From the NCBI GenBank assembly GCA_028292075.1, contig JAQGNA010000758.1, forward strand, positions 1 to 12,972: DNA of 12,972 nucleotides, read 5' to 3'. This DNA comes from Rhodoferax sp. GTDB taxonomy: Bacteria > Pseudomonadota > Gammaproteobacteria > Burkholderiales > Burkholderiaceae. Position numbers and translations under genes: made by a program. Positions within the stretch are counted from its first letter, which is position 1; each line of letters opens with the position of its first letter. The notes below the pieces were generated by a model. That model did no database searches. It worked only from the letters and a program-made list of their open reading frames with translations, and was not told where the DNA came from. Positions 6,329 to 12,972 of the stretch are shown in pieces.

Positions 6329-6344
6329 GGGCGCTTGGGCGCCC
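6329..6344. repeat. Short GC-rich hairpin between ydcF-like and pcm-like genes
   Basis: GGGCGC (6329-6334) and GCGCCC (6339-6344) form a perfect 6-bp stem with loop TTGG. No T-run follows, so it is not a classical terminator. It directly abuts the candidate -10 element at 6347. Confidence 0.4.
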
Positions 6345-6346
6345 TC

Positions 6347-6352
6347 TAAAAT
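6347..6352 (+). promoter_or_regulatory. Candidate -10 element for the pcm-like / rhodanese / tolC operon
   Basis: TAAAAT stands in an AT-rich patch (TCTAAAATAAC) inside otherwise GC-rich intergenic DNA, 33 bp before the ATG at 6385. TAAAAT-type -10 elements are frequent before genes in this bacterial group. No matching -35 at the normal spacing was found, so this is tentative. Confidence 0.4.
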
Positions 6353-6384
6353 AACCCGGTTTGTCCCCTTCGAACTCCCACACC

Positions 6385-7050
6385 ATGACCACCCTCACCC
6401 CGCTCGAACAAGCCCGCTTCAACATGATCGAACAACAGATCCGCCCGTGGGATGTGCTGGAGCAGTCGGTGCTGGAGCAACTGGTGGTCGTCCGGCGCGA
6501 AGAGTTCGTGCCCACGGCCCAGCGGGCCTATGCCTTCGTCGACATGGAAACGCCGCTGCCGGGCGGCCAGGCCATGCTGTCGCCACGCGTCGAGGCCCGG
6601 GCCCTGCAAGATCTGCACGTCCAGAAACATGAGAAGGTGCTGGAAGTCGGCACCGGCTCCGGCTACATGGCGGCCCTGCTCGCCTACCGTGCCAAGCAGG
6701 TGCTGACGCTCGAGCTCCTGCCCGAACTGGTCGCACTGGCACGCGCCAACCTGCAGAAGGCCGGCTTCACCAATGTCGAAGTCCGCCAGGCCGACGGTGC
6801 GCAAGGCGCCCCCGCCGATGCCCCCTTCGACGTCATCATGCTGAGCGGCTCCGTGGTCGAAGTGCCGCCCGCCCTGCTGTCCCAGCTGAAAATCGGTGGC
6901 CGCCTGTTCGCCGTGGTTGGCAGCGAGCCCGTGATGCGCGCCACCATCATCACCCGCACTGGTGAATCCGCCTACGGCACCATGCAGCCCTGGGACAGCG
7001 AGGCGCCCCGCCTGCAGCATTTCCCCCAGCCGTCCACCTTCACGTTCTGA
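6385..7050 (+). CDS. Protein-L-isoaspartate O-methyltransferase-like protein (diverged)
   Basis: A 221-residue class I S-adenosylmethionine methyltransferase of the PCMT family, which methylates isoaspartyl residues to start their repair. SAM motif I is clear at VLEVGTGSGYMAALLA (85-100), with an acidic residue at Glu 110 (TLELLPEL) for the ribose, and PFDVIMLSGS at 147-156. The N-terminal part MIEQQIRPWDVL (14-25) is family-like. Two regions that are well conserved in true Pcm enzymes differ: the substrate segment normally reading like TISQP is GGQAMLSP (60-67), and the post-I region lacks the usual GDG-Y pattern. The activity on isoaspartate is therefore doubtful; another acceptor is possible. 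The first ATG of the conserved frame (6385) is chosen; no Shine-Dalgarno is evident. It is followed after 18 nt by the rhodanese gene and then tolC. Confidence 0.85.
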   Translation: MTTLTPLEQARFNMIEQQIRPWDVLEQSVLEQLVVVRREEFVPTAQRAYAFVDMETPLPGGQAMLSPRVEARALQDLHVQKHEKVLEVGTGSGYMAALLAYRAKQVLTLELLPELVALARANLQKAGFTNVEVRQADGAQGAPADAPFDVIMLSGSVVEVPPALLSQLKIGGRLFAVVGSEPVMRATIITRTGESAYGTMQPWDSEAPRLQHFPQPSTFTF

Positions 7051-7068
7051 TCACTGCATCCCACCGCC

Positions 7069-7410
7069 ATGATTGCCCAGATCCAACCCGCCGACCTTTC
7101 CACCTGGCTGGAGGCGGCCCAGGCCGAGGGCGCACCCCTCGTGCTCGACGTGCGCGAGCCCTGGGAACTGCAGACGGCCAGTGTCCGGCCGGAAGGCTTC
7201 ACGCTGGTGGCCATTCCCATGAACGAGATTCCGGTCCGTCTGGCCGAGCTCGACCCGACACAGCCGGTGGCCTGCCTGTGCCACCACGGCGCGCGCAGCC
7301 AGCGCGTGGCCAGTTTCCTCGCGCAGAGTGGTTTCGAAAATGTGGTGAACCTGGCCGGCGGCATCGACGCCTGGTCATTGCAACGCGATTCCACCGTCCC
7401 CCGTTATTGA
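7069..7410 (+). CDS. Single-domain rhodanese-like sulfurtransferase
   Basis: A 113-residue one-domain rhodanese, which carries sulfur as a persulfide on a cysteine. Motifs: LVLDVREPWEL (24-34) at the start, the active-site loop CHHGARS (71-77) with Cys 71 as nucleophile, and GGIDAW (97-102) at the end. The loop size of six residues after Cys fits sulfur rather than phosphate chemistry. No signal peptide or membrane span, so cytoplasmic. It lies 18 nt after the pcm-like gene and 16 nt before the tolC start and is surely co-transcribed with both. A physiological sulfur acceptor cannot be named; the conserved pairing with a TolC gene is genomic context only. Confidence 0.9.
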   Translation: MIAQIQPADLSTWLEAAQAEGAPLVLDVREPWELQTASVRPEGFTLVAIPMNEIPVRLAELDPTQPVACLCHHGARSQRVASFLAQSGFENVVNLAGGIDAWSLQRDSTVPRY

Positions 7411-7426
7411 CCCTTCAAGGATGACC

Positions 7427-8749
7427 ATGAGAAGCTTCCGTCCGGTCCAGTTTGCGATGGTGGCTTGTCTGGCCACCGCCGCCCCGCTCCATGCGCAGAG
7501 CCTCATCGAGCTCTACGACGCGGCCCGCGCGAGCGATGCCACCTACCAGTCGGCACGGGCGCAATACGACGCCAACCTGGCCCGCTCGGACCAGGCCAAG
7601 GCAGCGATCCTGCCGGCGGCGAACCTGACCGTCGGCGTCAACCGCAACCTCTTCGACAACAGCAATCCGGAATACCAGCGCGCCTATACCTCGCAGTCGG
7701 CCACCGTGGCGGCCTCCCAGCCGCTGTACCGGCCGGGCAACTGGGCCACCTACGAACAGGGCAAGCGGCTGGTCGATCTGGCCGAGGCGCAGCTGGTCTC
7801 CGCCGAGCAGGATCTGGTGCTCCGGGTCAGCCAGGCCTACTTCGATGTGCTGGCCTCCAGCGACAGCCTTACCTTCGTGCGCGCGCAAAAAAGCGCCGTG
7901 GCCGAGCAGCTCGCCTCGGCCAAACGCAACTTCGAAGTCGGCACCTCCACCATCACCGACAGCCGAGAAGCCCAGGCGCGCTACGACCTGGTGATCGCTC
8001 AGGAGATCGCCTCCGAAAACGACTTGCGGATCAAGAAGCTGCTGCTGGACCAGCTGGTCAGCCGGGTGGCAACCGAGCCAAAGCCGGTGCTCGCGCCGAT
8101 CACACTTCCCGTGCTTCAGGCTCAGGACCTCGGCGGTTGGGTGACCATGGCCGAAACCAGCCACCCCGCGGTGCTGCAGGCCCAGACCGCGCTGGACGTC
8201 GCCCGCCTCGAAATCACCAAGGCCAAGGCCGACGCCAAACCCACGGTCGACCTGACCGCGGGCTACAACCTGTCGCGCAACCCCAGCGGCACGGCCAGCT
8301 CGACCCTGAATTCACATAACCACTCGACCAGCGTCGGCGTGCAACTGACCTGGCCCTTGTTCGCCGGCTACGCCATCCAGAACCGCATCCGCGAAACGCT
8401 GTCGCTGGAAGACAAGGCAGTGGCCGACCTCGAGGCCACCCGCCGCGCCGTCAGCCAGGCAACCCGCACGGCGTTCTTCGGCGTGCTTTCGGGGTTGGGG
8501 CAGATCAAGGCCCTCGAGGCGGCCGAGGCATCGAGCCAGAGCGCGCTCGAGGCCAACCAGCTGGGCTACCGGGTTGGCGTTCGAATCAACATCGACGTGC
8601 TGAACGCGCAAAGCCAGCTCTACCAGACCAAGCGCGACCTGGCCCGAGCCCGCTACGACGTACTGGTCGGCAGCCTGCGCCTGCGCCAGGCCAATGGCAG
8701 CCTGAAGCCACAAGACCTGCAGTCGGTTAACGCCCTGCTGGTGCCCTGA
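7427..8749 (+). CDS. tolC: TolC-family outer-membrane efflux / type I secretion channel
   Basis: A 440-residue outer-membrane protein that forms the trimeric exit duct for tripartite drug efflux pumps and type I secretion. Residues 1-23 are a signal peptide (cleavage after LHA). The mature protein shows the two-fold OEP repeat: long heptad-like helical stretches, FEVGTSTITDSREAQARYDL (169-188) in the first half and its counterpart YRVGVRINIDVLNAQSQLYQ near the C-terminus, plus beta-strand segments around TVGVNRNLF and VGVQLTWPLF. The ATG at 7427 is chosen over that at 7421 because AAGG (7417-7420) would touch the first one but is 6 nt from the second. No pump or membrane-fusion gene is adjacent, which fits a general TolC that serves several systems. 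It ends 27 bp from convergent waaA. Confidence 0.93.
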   Translation: MRSFRPVQFAMVACLATAAPLHAQSLIELYDAARASDATYQSARAQYDANLARSDQAKAAILPAANLTVGVNRNLFDNSNPEYQRAYTSQSATVAASQPLYRPGNWATYEQGKRLVDLAEAQLVSAEQDLVLRVSQAYFDVLASSDSLTFVRAQKSAVAEQLASAKRNFEVGTSTITDSREAQARYDLVIAQEIASENDLRIKKLLLDQLVSRVATEPKPVLAPITLPVLQAQDLGGWVTMAETSHPAVLQAQTALDVARLEITKAKADAKPTVDLTAGYNLSRNPSGTASSTLNSHNHSTSVGVQLTWPLFAGYAIQNRIRETLSLEDKAVADLEATRRAVSQATRTAFFGVLSGLGQIKALEAAEASSQSALEANQLGYRVGVRINIDVLNAQSQLYQTKRDLARARYDVLVGSLRLRQANGSLKPQDLQSVNALLVP

Positions 8750-8776
8750 CACGACAAGCCGCGCGCACCGGCGGGT

Positions 8777-10084
8777 CTACAAGGGTTGGCGTTCGGCCAG
8801 CACTTGCGCGATCGCCTCGGCCGTGCGCGCAGCCGCACCCCGGTGCGCACCGGCAAAGCGCGGTCCGGCCGCTGCCGCGTTGGCCAGGCTCTCGGCGTCG
8901 TTGAGCCATTCGAGCGCAGCCTGCACCGCTTCGTCCATGCCTGCCACCCGGCGGGCGGCGCCAGCCGCTTCGGACAGGCTTGCCGCTTCTGCAAAATTGA
9001 AGGTCGAAGGGCCCATGATGACCGGGCACCCGCAAGCGGCGGCCTCGATCAGGTTCTGCCCGCCCAGCGACTCGAAGCTGCCGCCCAACAGCGCAAGATG
9101 GCCAAGCCCGTAGTACAGCGCCATTTCGCCCAGCGAGTCGCCAACCCAGATGTCGGCCGCCGTTGGCGCCTGCGTCCACTGGCTGCGCCGCGCCACGCTG
9201 AAGCCTTCGGTGGCCACCAGCGCCGCCACCTCGTCGAACCGCTGTGGATGACGCGGCACGATGAGCCACTGAACGCCGTCGACACCCACGGCGGCATCGT
9301 CCGACGACAACGCGATCCGCGCACGGGCACGCGCCGCCTTCAACGCACGGAGCAACATCAGCTCTTCACCCTCGCGGGCGCTTGCGAACAGCACGACCGG
9401 CCGGCCCGCAAGGGCCCGCCAATCGCGGCCGCGCTGCAATTTCTCGGAATCAGGCGAGGCGTCGAACTTGAGGTTGCCCAGCACGCCGCGTACCGGTGCG
9501 CCCAGGGCGCGCAGGCGGCTGGCGTCGTCTTCGCTTTGCGCCCATGCCGCTGCCAGGCCACCATAGGCCGGTCGCGCGAGCACGGCCAGCTGCTCGGCCT
9601 GCCGCAGCGACTTGTCGCTGAGGCGGGCGTTCACCAGCACCAGCGGCACGTGGGCCGACGCGCATCGGGCCACAAGGTTGGGCCAGATTTCGGTTTCCAT
9701 CAGGATGCCGATCCGTGGTTTGAAATGGGCCAGAAACCGCTGCGTGGCGCCGGCCGAATCCCAGGGCTGCCACACCTGCACATCACCGGGCTGCAACAGG
9801 GCCTGACCTTCGGCCCTGCCGGTAGCCGTGCCATGGGTCAGAAGAAGCCGCATGCCGGGCAACTGCTGCCGCAGCGCCTTCAGCAAGATGGCCGCCGTGC
9901 GCGTCTCGCCCAGCGACACCGCATGCAGCCAAACATAGCCGCTGCCCGCGGGCTGCTCGTAGCGCCCAAAACGTTCTTCCACGGCCTGGCCGTAACCCGG
10001 CTCGGCCACGCCACGGCGGCGCATCTTGCGGCGCAGCAGAGGCTGGGTGAGCCACATCAGAAAAGAATACAGACGAAGAATCAA
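8777..10084 (-). CDS. waaA: 3-deoxy-D-manno-octulosonic acid (Kdo) transferase WaaA
   Basis: A 435-residue GT30 glycosyltransferase that moves Kdo from CMP-Kdo to lipid IV-A, the step that starts the LPS inner core, at the cytoplasmic face of the inner membrane. An N-terminal hydrophobic/basic anchor (LRLYSFLMWLTQPLLRRKMRRR) is followed by LHAVSLGETRTA (53-64) with the catalytic base Glu 60, METEIWPN (129-136), VPRHP (276-280), GDSLGEM (315-321) and GGSFESLGGQNLIEAAACG (334-352). The codon at 10084 is TTG; it is chosen because family homology begins at this N-terminus and AGGG lies 8 nt upstream. The next ATG is at 10057 and would remove part of the anchor. Whether it adds one or two Kdo residues cannot be read here. 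It faces tolC tail to tail and lies downstream of the heptosyltransferase genes. Confidence 0.94.
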   Translation of the reverse strand: MILRLYSFLMWLTQPLLRRKMRRRGVAEPGYGQAVEERFGRYEQPAGSGYVWLHAVSLGETRTAAILLKALRQQLPGMRLLLTHGTATGRAEGQALLQPGDVQVWQPWDSAGATQRFLAHFKPRIGILMETEIWPNLVARCASAHVPLVLVNARLSDKSLRQAEQLAVLARPAYGGLAAAWAQSEDDASRLRALGAPVRGVLGNLKFDASPDSEKLQRGRDWRALAGRPVVLFASAREGEELMLLRALKAARARARIALSSDDAAVGVDGVQWLIVPRHPQRFDEVAALVATEGFSVARRSQWTQAPTAADIWVGDSLGEMALYYGLGHLALLGGSFESLGGQNLIEAAACGCPVIMGPSTFNFAEAASLSEAAGAARRVAGMDEAVQAALEWLNDAESLANAAAAGPRFAGAHRGAAARTAEAIAQVLAERQPL

Positions 10085-10143
10085 ATGGAAGCCCTGGGGG
10101 TCGTTGAGATCATGGAGACCATGGGAGATTGCGGCGCATTGGC

Positions 10144-10180
10144 GCCCTGCCCGGCCGCCCGCCGGGCAAACCCGCAGGGC
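10144..10180. repeat. Strong nested hairpin in the 242-bp gap upstream of waaA
   Basis: TGCCCGGC (10148-10155) and GCCGGGCA (10161-10168) form a perfect 8-bp stem with a 5-nt loop. Around it GCCCTGC (10144-10150) and GCAGGGC (10174-10180) form an alternative or nested stem sharing three bases. No T-run follows on either strand. The rest of the gap (10085-10326) shows a small palindrome CATGG-AGA-CCATG at 10111-10123 and no credible ORF. Possibly an mRNA 3' end stabiliser or a structured waaA leader. Confidence 0.5.
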
Positions 10181-10326
10181 AGCGACCTTACCACCAGCCG
10201 GGACCCTCAGCCGTCAAGGGCCGTCTTGCCCCCAGGTGCGCCTGAACCGCAGCGGACAGTGCACATGCGGCCCTCGGTGGCATCAGCGAACGCCATGCCG
10301 CAGCAACGCCGGCACCCCGCGAAGCC

Positions 10327-11355
10327 TTACTTCAGCGAAGCCAGCGCGGACGCCTGCATCCAGGCGAGCCACACTTTGTCGACGCTCGGCGTGGGGGACT
10401 CGAACACGCTGATCTGGTGGTCGTAACCGCGGGCGCCGCTGCGCCAGGCCGTGTTGAAGTTGCAGATCTGCACCACCGGCAGATCGAGGGCCATGGCGAT
10501 GTGGCACAGGCCGTTGTCCACACCGATCACGCCCAGCGACTGCCCCATGGCGTCGACCATGGCGTCGGTGGACATGCGCGGCCAGACCACGGCCTGGCTG
10601 AGCCGGCCCGCAATGCTTTCGCTGCGCCACTGTTCCTCGTCGCTGCCATGCACGAAGGCGACCGTATAGCCGAGGCCGTTCAGGCGGTGGCCCAGGTCGA
10701 GCCAGTGTGCTTCGGGCCACATCTTGTCGGGCCGTGACGTGCCGTGAACCAACACCACCACCGGCGCCGGCGTGCTGGCGCCCGAATCGAAAAAGTCTTG
10801 TGCAATGTTCTGGATGGCCGTCGACTCCGGCGTGGTACGCACCGTGACGCCGTAGGCCATGGCCTGGGGCAGCGCATACACCAGCGAGCGGGCGCACATC
10901 ACGCGCGACCGGTCCACCATGTGCAGGTTGGACTCGACCGGTATGGTCACGTCGGCCACGCGCCGGGTCGGCGCTTCGAAGCCCGAGCCTTCGGCCTGAT
11001 CGGTGAGCGTGTAGCGCAGGCCGTCCGGATTGAGGCGCGCCATCTTGGCCACCAGCGACGACTTGCTCTGGCCCTGGAGATCGATCACGGCGTCGTAGCT
11101 TTCGAACTGCAGATCCGCCATGAAGGCCCGCCAGGCGGTCCGGGTCTCGGCTGTGAACACGGTCTTGCGCCAGCGCCGCAGGTCACACTCGATCACCCGG
11201 TGGACCGCGGTGCAGCGCCGGACCAGCGGCGCGAAGCCAGGCTCGACCACCCAGTCGATCCGGGTGCCGGGCAGTTCCGACCGGATGTCCTGCACCGCCG
11301 GCATGGCATGGACCACGTCGGCAAGTGATGACAATCGGACGATCAGGATGTTCAT
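10327..11355 (-). CDS. Second WaaC-like LPS heptosyltransferase (GT9)
   Basis: A 342-residue GT-B glycosyltransferase of family GT9, which uses ADP-heptose to extend the LPS inner core. It matches its upstream neighbour throughout: MNILIVRLSSLADVVHAMPA at the N-terminus (Asp 13 at the catalytic position), WVVEPGFAPL (36-45), RRWRKT (60-65), DLQGQSKSSLVA (92-103), LVHGTSRPDKMWP (202-214) and GVDNGLCHIA (278-287). The ATG at 11355 overlaps the upstream stop by 4 nt; a longer extension to 11448 is inside the upstream gene. Position suggests heptosyltransferase II function, but the sequence looks like WaaC, not WaaF, so the acceptor and even the donor sugar remain open. A 242-bp gap separates it from waaA. 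Confidence 0.85.
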   Translation of the reverse strand: MNILIVRLSSLADVVHAMPAVQDIRSELPGTRIDWVVEPGFAPLVRRCTAVHRVIECDLRRWRKTVFTAETRTAWRAFMADLQFESYDAVIDLQGQSKSSLVAKMARLNPDGLRYTLTDQAEGSGFEAPTRRVADVTIPVESNLHMVDRSRVMCARSLVYALPQAMAYGVTVRTTPESTAIQNIAQDFFDSGASTPAPVVVLVHGTSRPDKMWPEAHWLDLGHRLNGLGYTVAFVHGSDEEQWRSESIAGRLSQAVVWPRMSTDAMVDAMGQSLGVIGVDNGLCHIAMALDLPVVQICNFNTAWRSGARGYDHQISVFESPTPSVDKVWLAWMQASALASLK

Positions 11356-12395
11356 GCGGTAAACGGTGATGTGTGCGCCGGTGGAGCCGGTGGAGCAGGC
11401 CTGGAAGGTTCTGGAGCTTGATGAAAGCACAGCCATACAGATTGCCACGCCTGCCAGACGGTGTCCACCGTCGGCGGGCTATCACCGCCGACCGCTACCT
11501 GGTGCATATTGCCAAGGGGACCGGCACGCCAGATGCGCGGCTGGCTGAACAGTTGCACATGCGGAAGGTCGAGGGCGACCGCGAGGTGGCTGAGTCCCGA
11601 GTCGACGCCGATCACGCCGACACAGCCCGCCATGCGCTCCGCCAGGGCCGGCAGGCCCATGCGCGGCAACACCTTCGCGGCCGGGCCGATGGCCTGGCAC
11701 AGCTGACGCGCAAACTCACCCTCGGCCGCGTTGGCCTGGGGCACGCTCACCGGCAGGCCTTGCGCGGCCAGCCGACGGCCGATCTCGGTCCACCGTTCGA
11801 GTGGCCACTCGTTTTCGACCCGGGTCGTGCCGTGCACGAGCATCACGCTGCCGTCGGGGTCGACGAGTTTGACTTTCAATTCGTCATAGCAGATGCCGCT
11901 TTCGTTCGGCACATAGCCCAGCGCCAGCGCTGCCAGGCGGCGGTAGCGCTGCAGCGAATGAATGCGGGGTGGCATGGGTTGGGGGCGGTCGACCAGGTAG
12001 CGCACGGGCCATTCGTAGCCGCAGTCCTCGCTGCCATTGCCATAGGTGGCCCGCCATCCGCCCGGCGCAAGGCGGGCTTTGCGGGCGATCAGGGCCGACT
12101 TGATGAGCCCCTGGAAGTCGATCACGATGTCGTAGGCTTCGCTTCGGAGCAGCGCCGCAAAACGGGCCCGCTCGGCCCGGACCGCCGGGCTGAAGGGCGT
12201 CTTGCGCCAACGTCGTTGGGCCAGGGGAATGACGCGGGCGATGCCGGGCACCGTGGCCTGAAGCAACGGTGCGAACGCTTCCTCCACGACCCAGTCGAAC
12301 GTGGCCTGCGGCAAGGCCCGCCGCATGTCGTGCAGCGCGGGAAGGGTCTGGACCACGTCACCAAGCGATGACAGCTTGACCACCAGGACGCGCAT
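11352..12395 (-). CDS. waaC: Lipopolysaccharide heptosyltransferase I WaaC
   Basis: A 347-residue GT9 enzyme that transfers the first L-glycero-D-manno-heptose from ADP-heptose to Kdo2-lipid A at the cytoplasmic membrane face. Family landmarks: RVLVVKLSSLGDVVQTLPAL with Asp 13, WVVEEAFAPLL (35-45), RRWRK (61-65), DFQGLIKSALIA (93-104), LVHGTTRVENEWP (186-198) and the donor-binding GVDSGLSHLA (263-272). The ATG at 12395 is where the GT-B fold begins; an in-frame extension to 12452 would cover the intergenic space. Residues from about 325 are a Pro/Ala-rich tail beyond the usual fold, and the stop overlaps the next gene's ATG. It starts 37 nt after the phosphomannomutase stop, so these genes probably form one operon. 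Confidence 0.92.
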   Translation of the reverse strand: MRVLVVKLSSLGDVVQTLPALHDMRRALPQATFDWVVEEAFAPLLQATVPGIARVIPLAQRRWRKTPFSPAVRAERARFAALLRSEAYDIVIDFQGLIKSALIARKARLAPGGWRATYGNGSEDCGYEWPVRYLVDRPQPMPPRIHSLQRYRRLAALALGYVPNESGICYDELKVKLVDPDGSVMLVHGTTRVENEWPLERWTEIGRRLAAQGLPVSVPQANAAEGEFARQLCQAIGPAAKVLPRMGLPALAERMAGCVGVIGVDSGLSHLAVALDLPHVQLFSQPRIWRAGPLGNMHQVAVGGDSPPTVDTVWQAWQSVWLCFHQAPEPSRPAPPAPPAHTSPFTA

Positions 12396-12432
12396 GCCCT
12401 GCCCCGTCACCGCGCGGGAGGCTGGGGGGATC

Positions 12433-12972
12433 TCAGTGCGCGGGCGCGGCAAAGCTCGCGTCCGGCTTGACCTGGTGCAGCAGTTTCAGCATGTCGGCCT
12501 CGATGCGGTGCAACGCTTCCTCCGTGTGGCCCTCGAAGCGAAGCACCAGCACCGGCGTGGTGTTGGACGCGCGCAGCAGGCCGAAGCCATCCGGCCAGTC
12601 GACGCGCAGGCCGTCGATGGTGTTGAGCTCGGCCGGCGCCGGAAAGTCGGCCAGCGCAACGGCCTGGGCCACCAGCTTTGGCGGCTCGCCTTCGGCACAG
12701 GACACGTTGAGTTCTGGTGTCGAAAAGCTGGTGGGCAGTGCGTTGAGCACGGCGCTCGCGTCGGGCGACTGGCTGACGATCTCGAGCAGGCGTGCGCCGG
12801 CATAGGTGCCGTCGTCGAAGCCGAACCAACGCTCCTTGAAGAAGATGTGGCCGCTCATTTCGCCGCCCAGGGGCGCCTCGCCACCGCCGGCTTCGATCTC
12901 GCGCATCTTGGCCTTGATCAGCGAATGGCCGGTCTTGTACATGAGCGGTGTACCGCCGGCCTCGCGCACGGC
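12433..12972 (-). CDS. Phosphomannomutase/phosphoglucomutase (AlgC-like), 3' part
   Basis: The C-terminal 179 residues of an alpha-D-phosphohexomutase; the first part lies beyond the window's right edge. Visible motifs are TGHSLIKAKMRE, the sugar-recognition loop GEMSGH followed by FFKERWFGFDDGTYAGARLLE (domain 3), and near the C-terminus GLRVDWPDG and RASNTTPVLVLRFE (domain 4), where Arg-Ala-Ser-Asn-Thr binds the substrate phosphate. This pattern is that of bifunctional PMM/PGM enzymes such as AlgC, which interconvert mannose- or glucose-6-phosphate and the 1-phosphates and so supply precursors for LPS and exopolysaccharide. Placement upstream of waaC fits this role. The ATG-less frame is open to the window's last base, so no start is annotated. 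Confidence 0.92.
   Translation of the reverse strand, partial: AVREAGGTPLMYKTGHSLIKAKMREIEAGGGEAPLGGEMSGHIFFKERWFGFDDGTYAGARLLEIVSQSPDASAVLNALPTSFSTPELNVSCAEGEPPKLVAQAVALADFPAPAELNTIDGLRVDWPDGFGLLRASNTTPVLVLRFEGHTEEALHRIEADMLKLLHQVKPDASFAAPAH

Noticed and set aside
8786..10426. 546-codon rightward open frame antisense to waaA.
   Set aside because: No recognisable domain, composition of an antisense shadow, and waaA on the other strand is certain.
11356..11448. Extension of the second heptosyltransferase by 31 residues.
   Set aside because: The GT9 fold begins at the Met at 11355 and the extension lies inside waaC coding sequence.

Overview
The window is GC-rich chromosomal DNA with dense, mostly ATGA-overlapping genes. 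Gene content and order (Zur/Znu zinc locus; Pcm-like protein, rhodanese and TolC facing waaA; two WaaC-like heptosyltransferases next to a phosphomannomutase) point to a Gram-negative betaproteobacterium of the Burkholderiales, probably Comamonadaceae. This assignment comes from reading proteins and gene order; no database search was run. I see no mobile element, CRISPR array, rRNA or tRNA.

Region 1 (1-4616) is a zinc-homeostasis locus built around a divergent promoter at 1647-1822. Leftward runs zur, an ABC ATPase and a MacB/FtsX-type permease (cut by the window edge), each overlapping the next by 4 nt. Rightward runs a previously easy-to-miss 50-codon ORF for a single-span membrane protein, then znuC, znuB and znuA (zinc importer ATPase, permease, periplasmic binding protein). 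Two palindromes with GCAAC/GTTGC cores, centred 26 bp apart in the shared promoter, are the probable Zur operators, so both arms are likely derepressed when zinc is scarce.

Region 2 (4617-6384) holds leftward msrA (methionine sulfoxide reductase A, with a Thr-rich N-terminus encoded by an ACC repeat) and divergent rightward ydcF/elyC-like DUF218 membrane protein. The junction between them carries two inverted repeats.

Region 3 (6385-8749) is a rightward probable operon: a diverged protein-L-isoaspartate methyltransferase-like protein, a single-domain rhodanese, and a TolC-family outer-membrane channel.

Region 4 (8777-12972) is leftward and concerns lipopolysaccharide core synthesis: the 3' part of a phosphomannomutase/phosphoglucomutase (sugar-phosphate supply), waaC (heptosyltransferase I), a second overlapping WaaC-like heptosyltransferase, and, after a 242-bp gap with a strong hairpin, waaA (Kdo transferase). 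Together regions 3 and 4 serve the outer membrane: Kdo and heptose addition plus an export channel.

Most of the window is ordinary core genome. The parts most worth a second look are the unannotated small membrane ORF in the znu operon, the paired Zur-box-like palindromes, the Zur-linked MacB-type ABC system, and the diverged Pcm-like protein.
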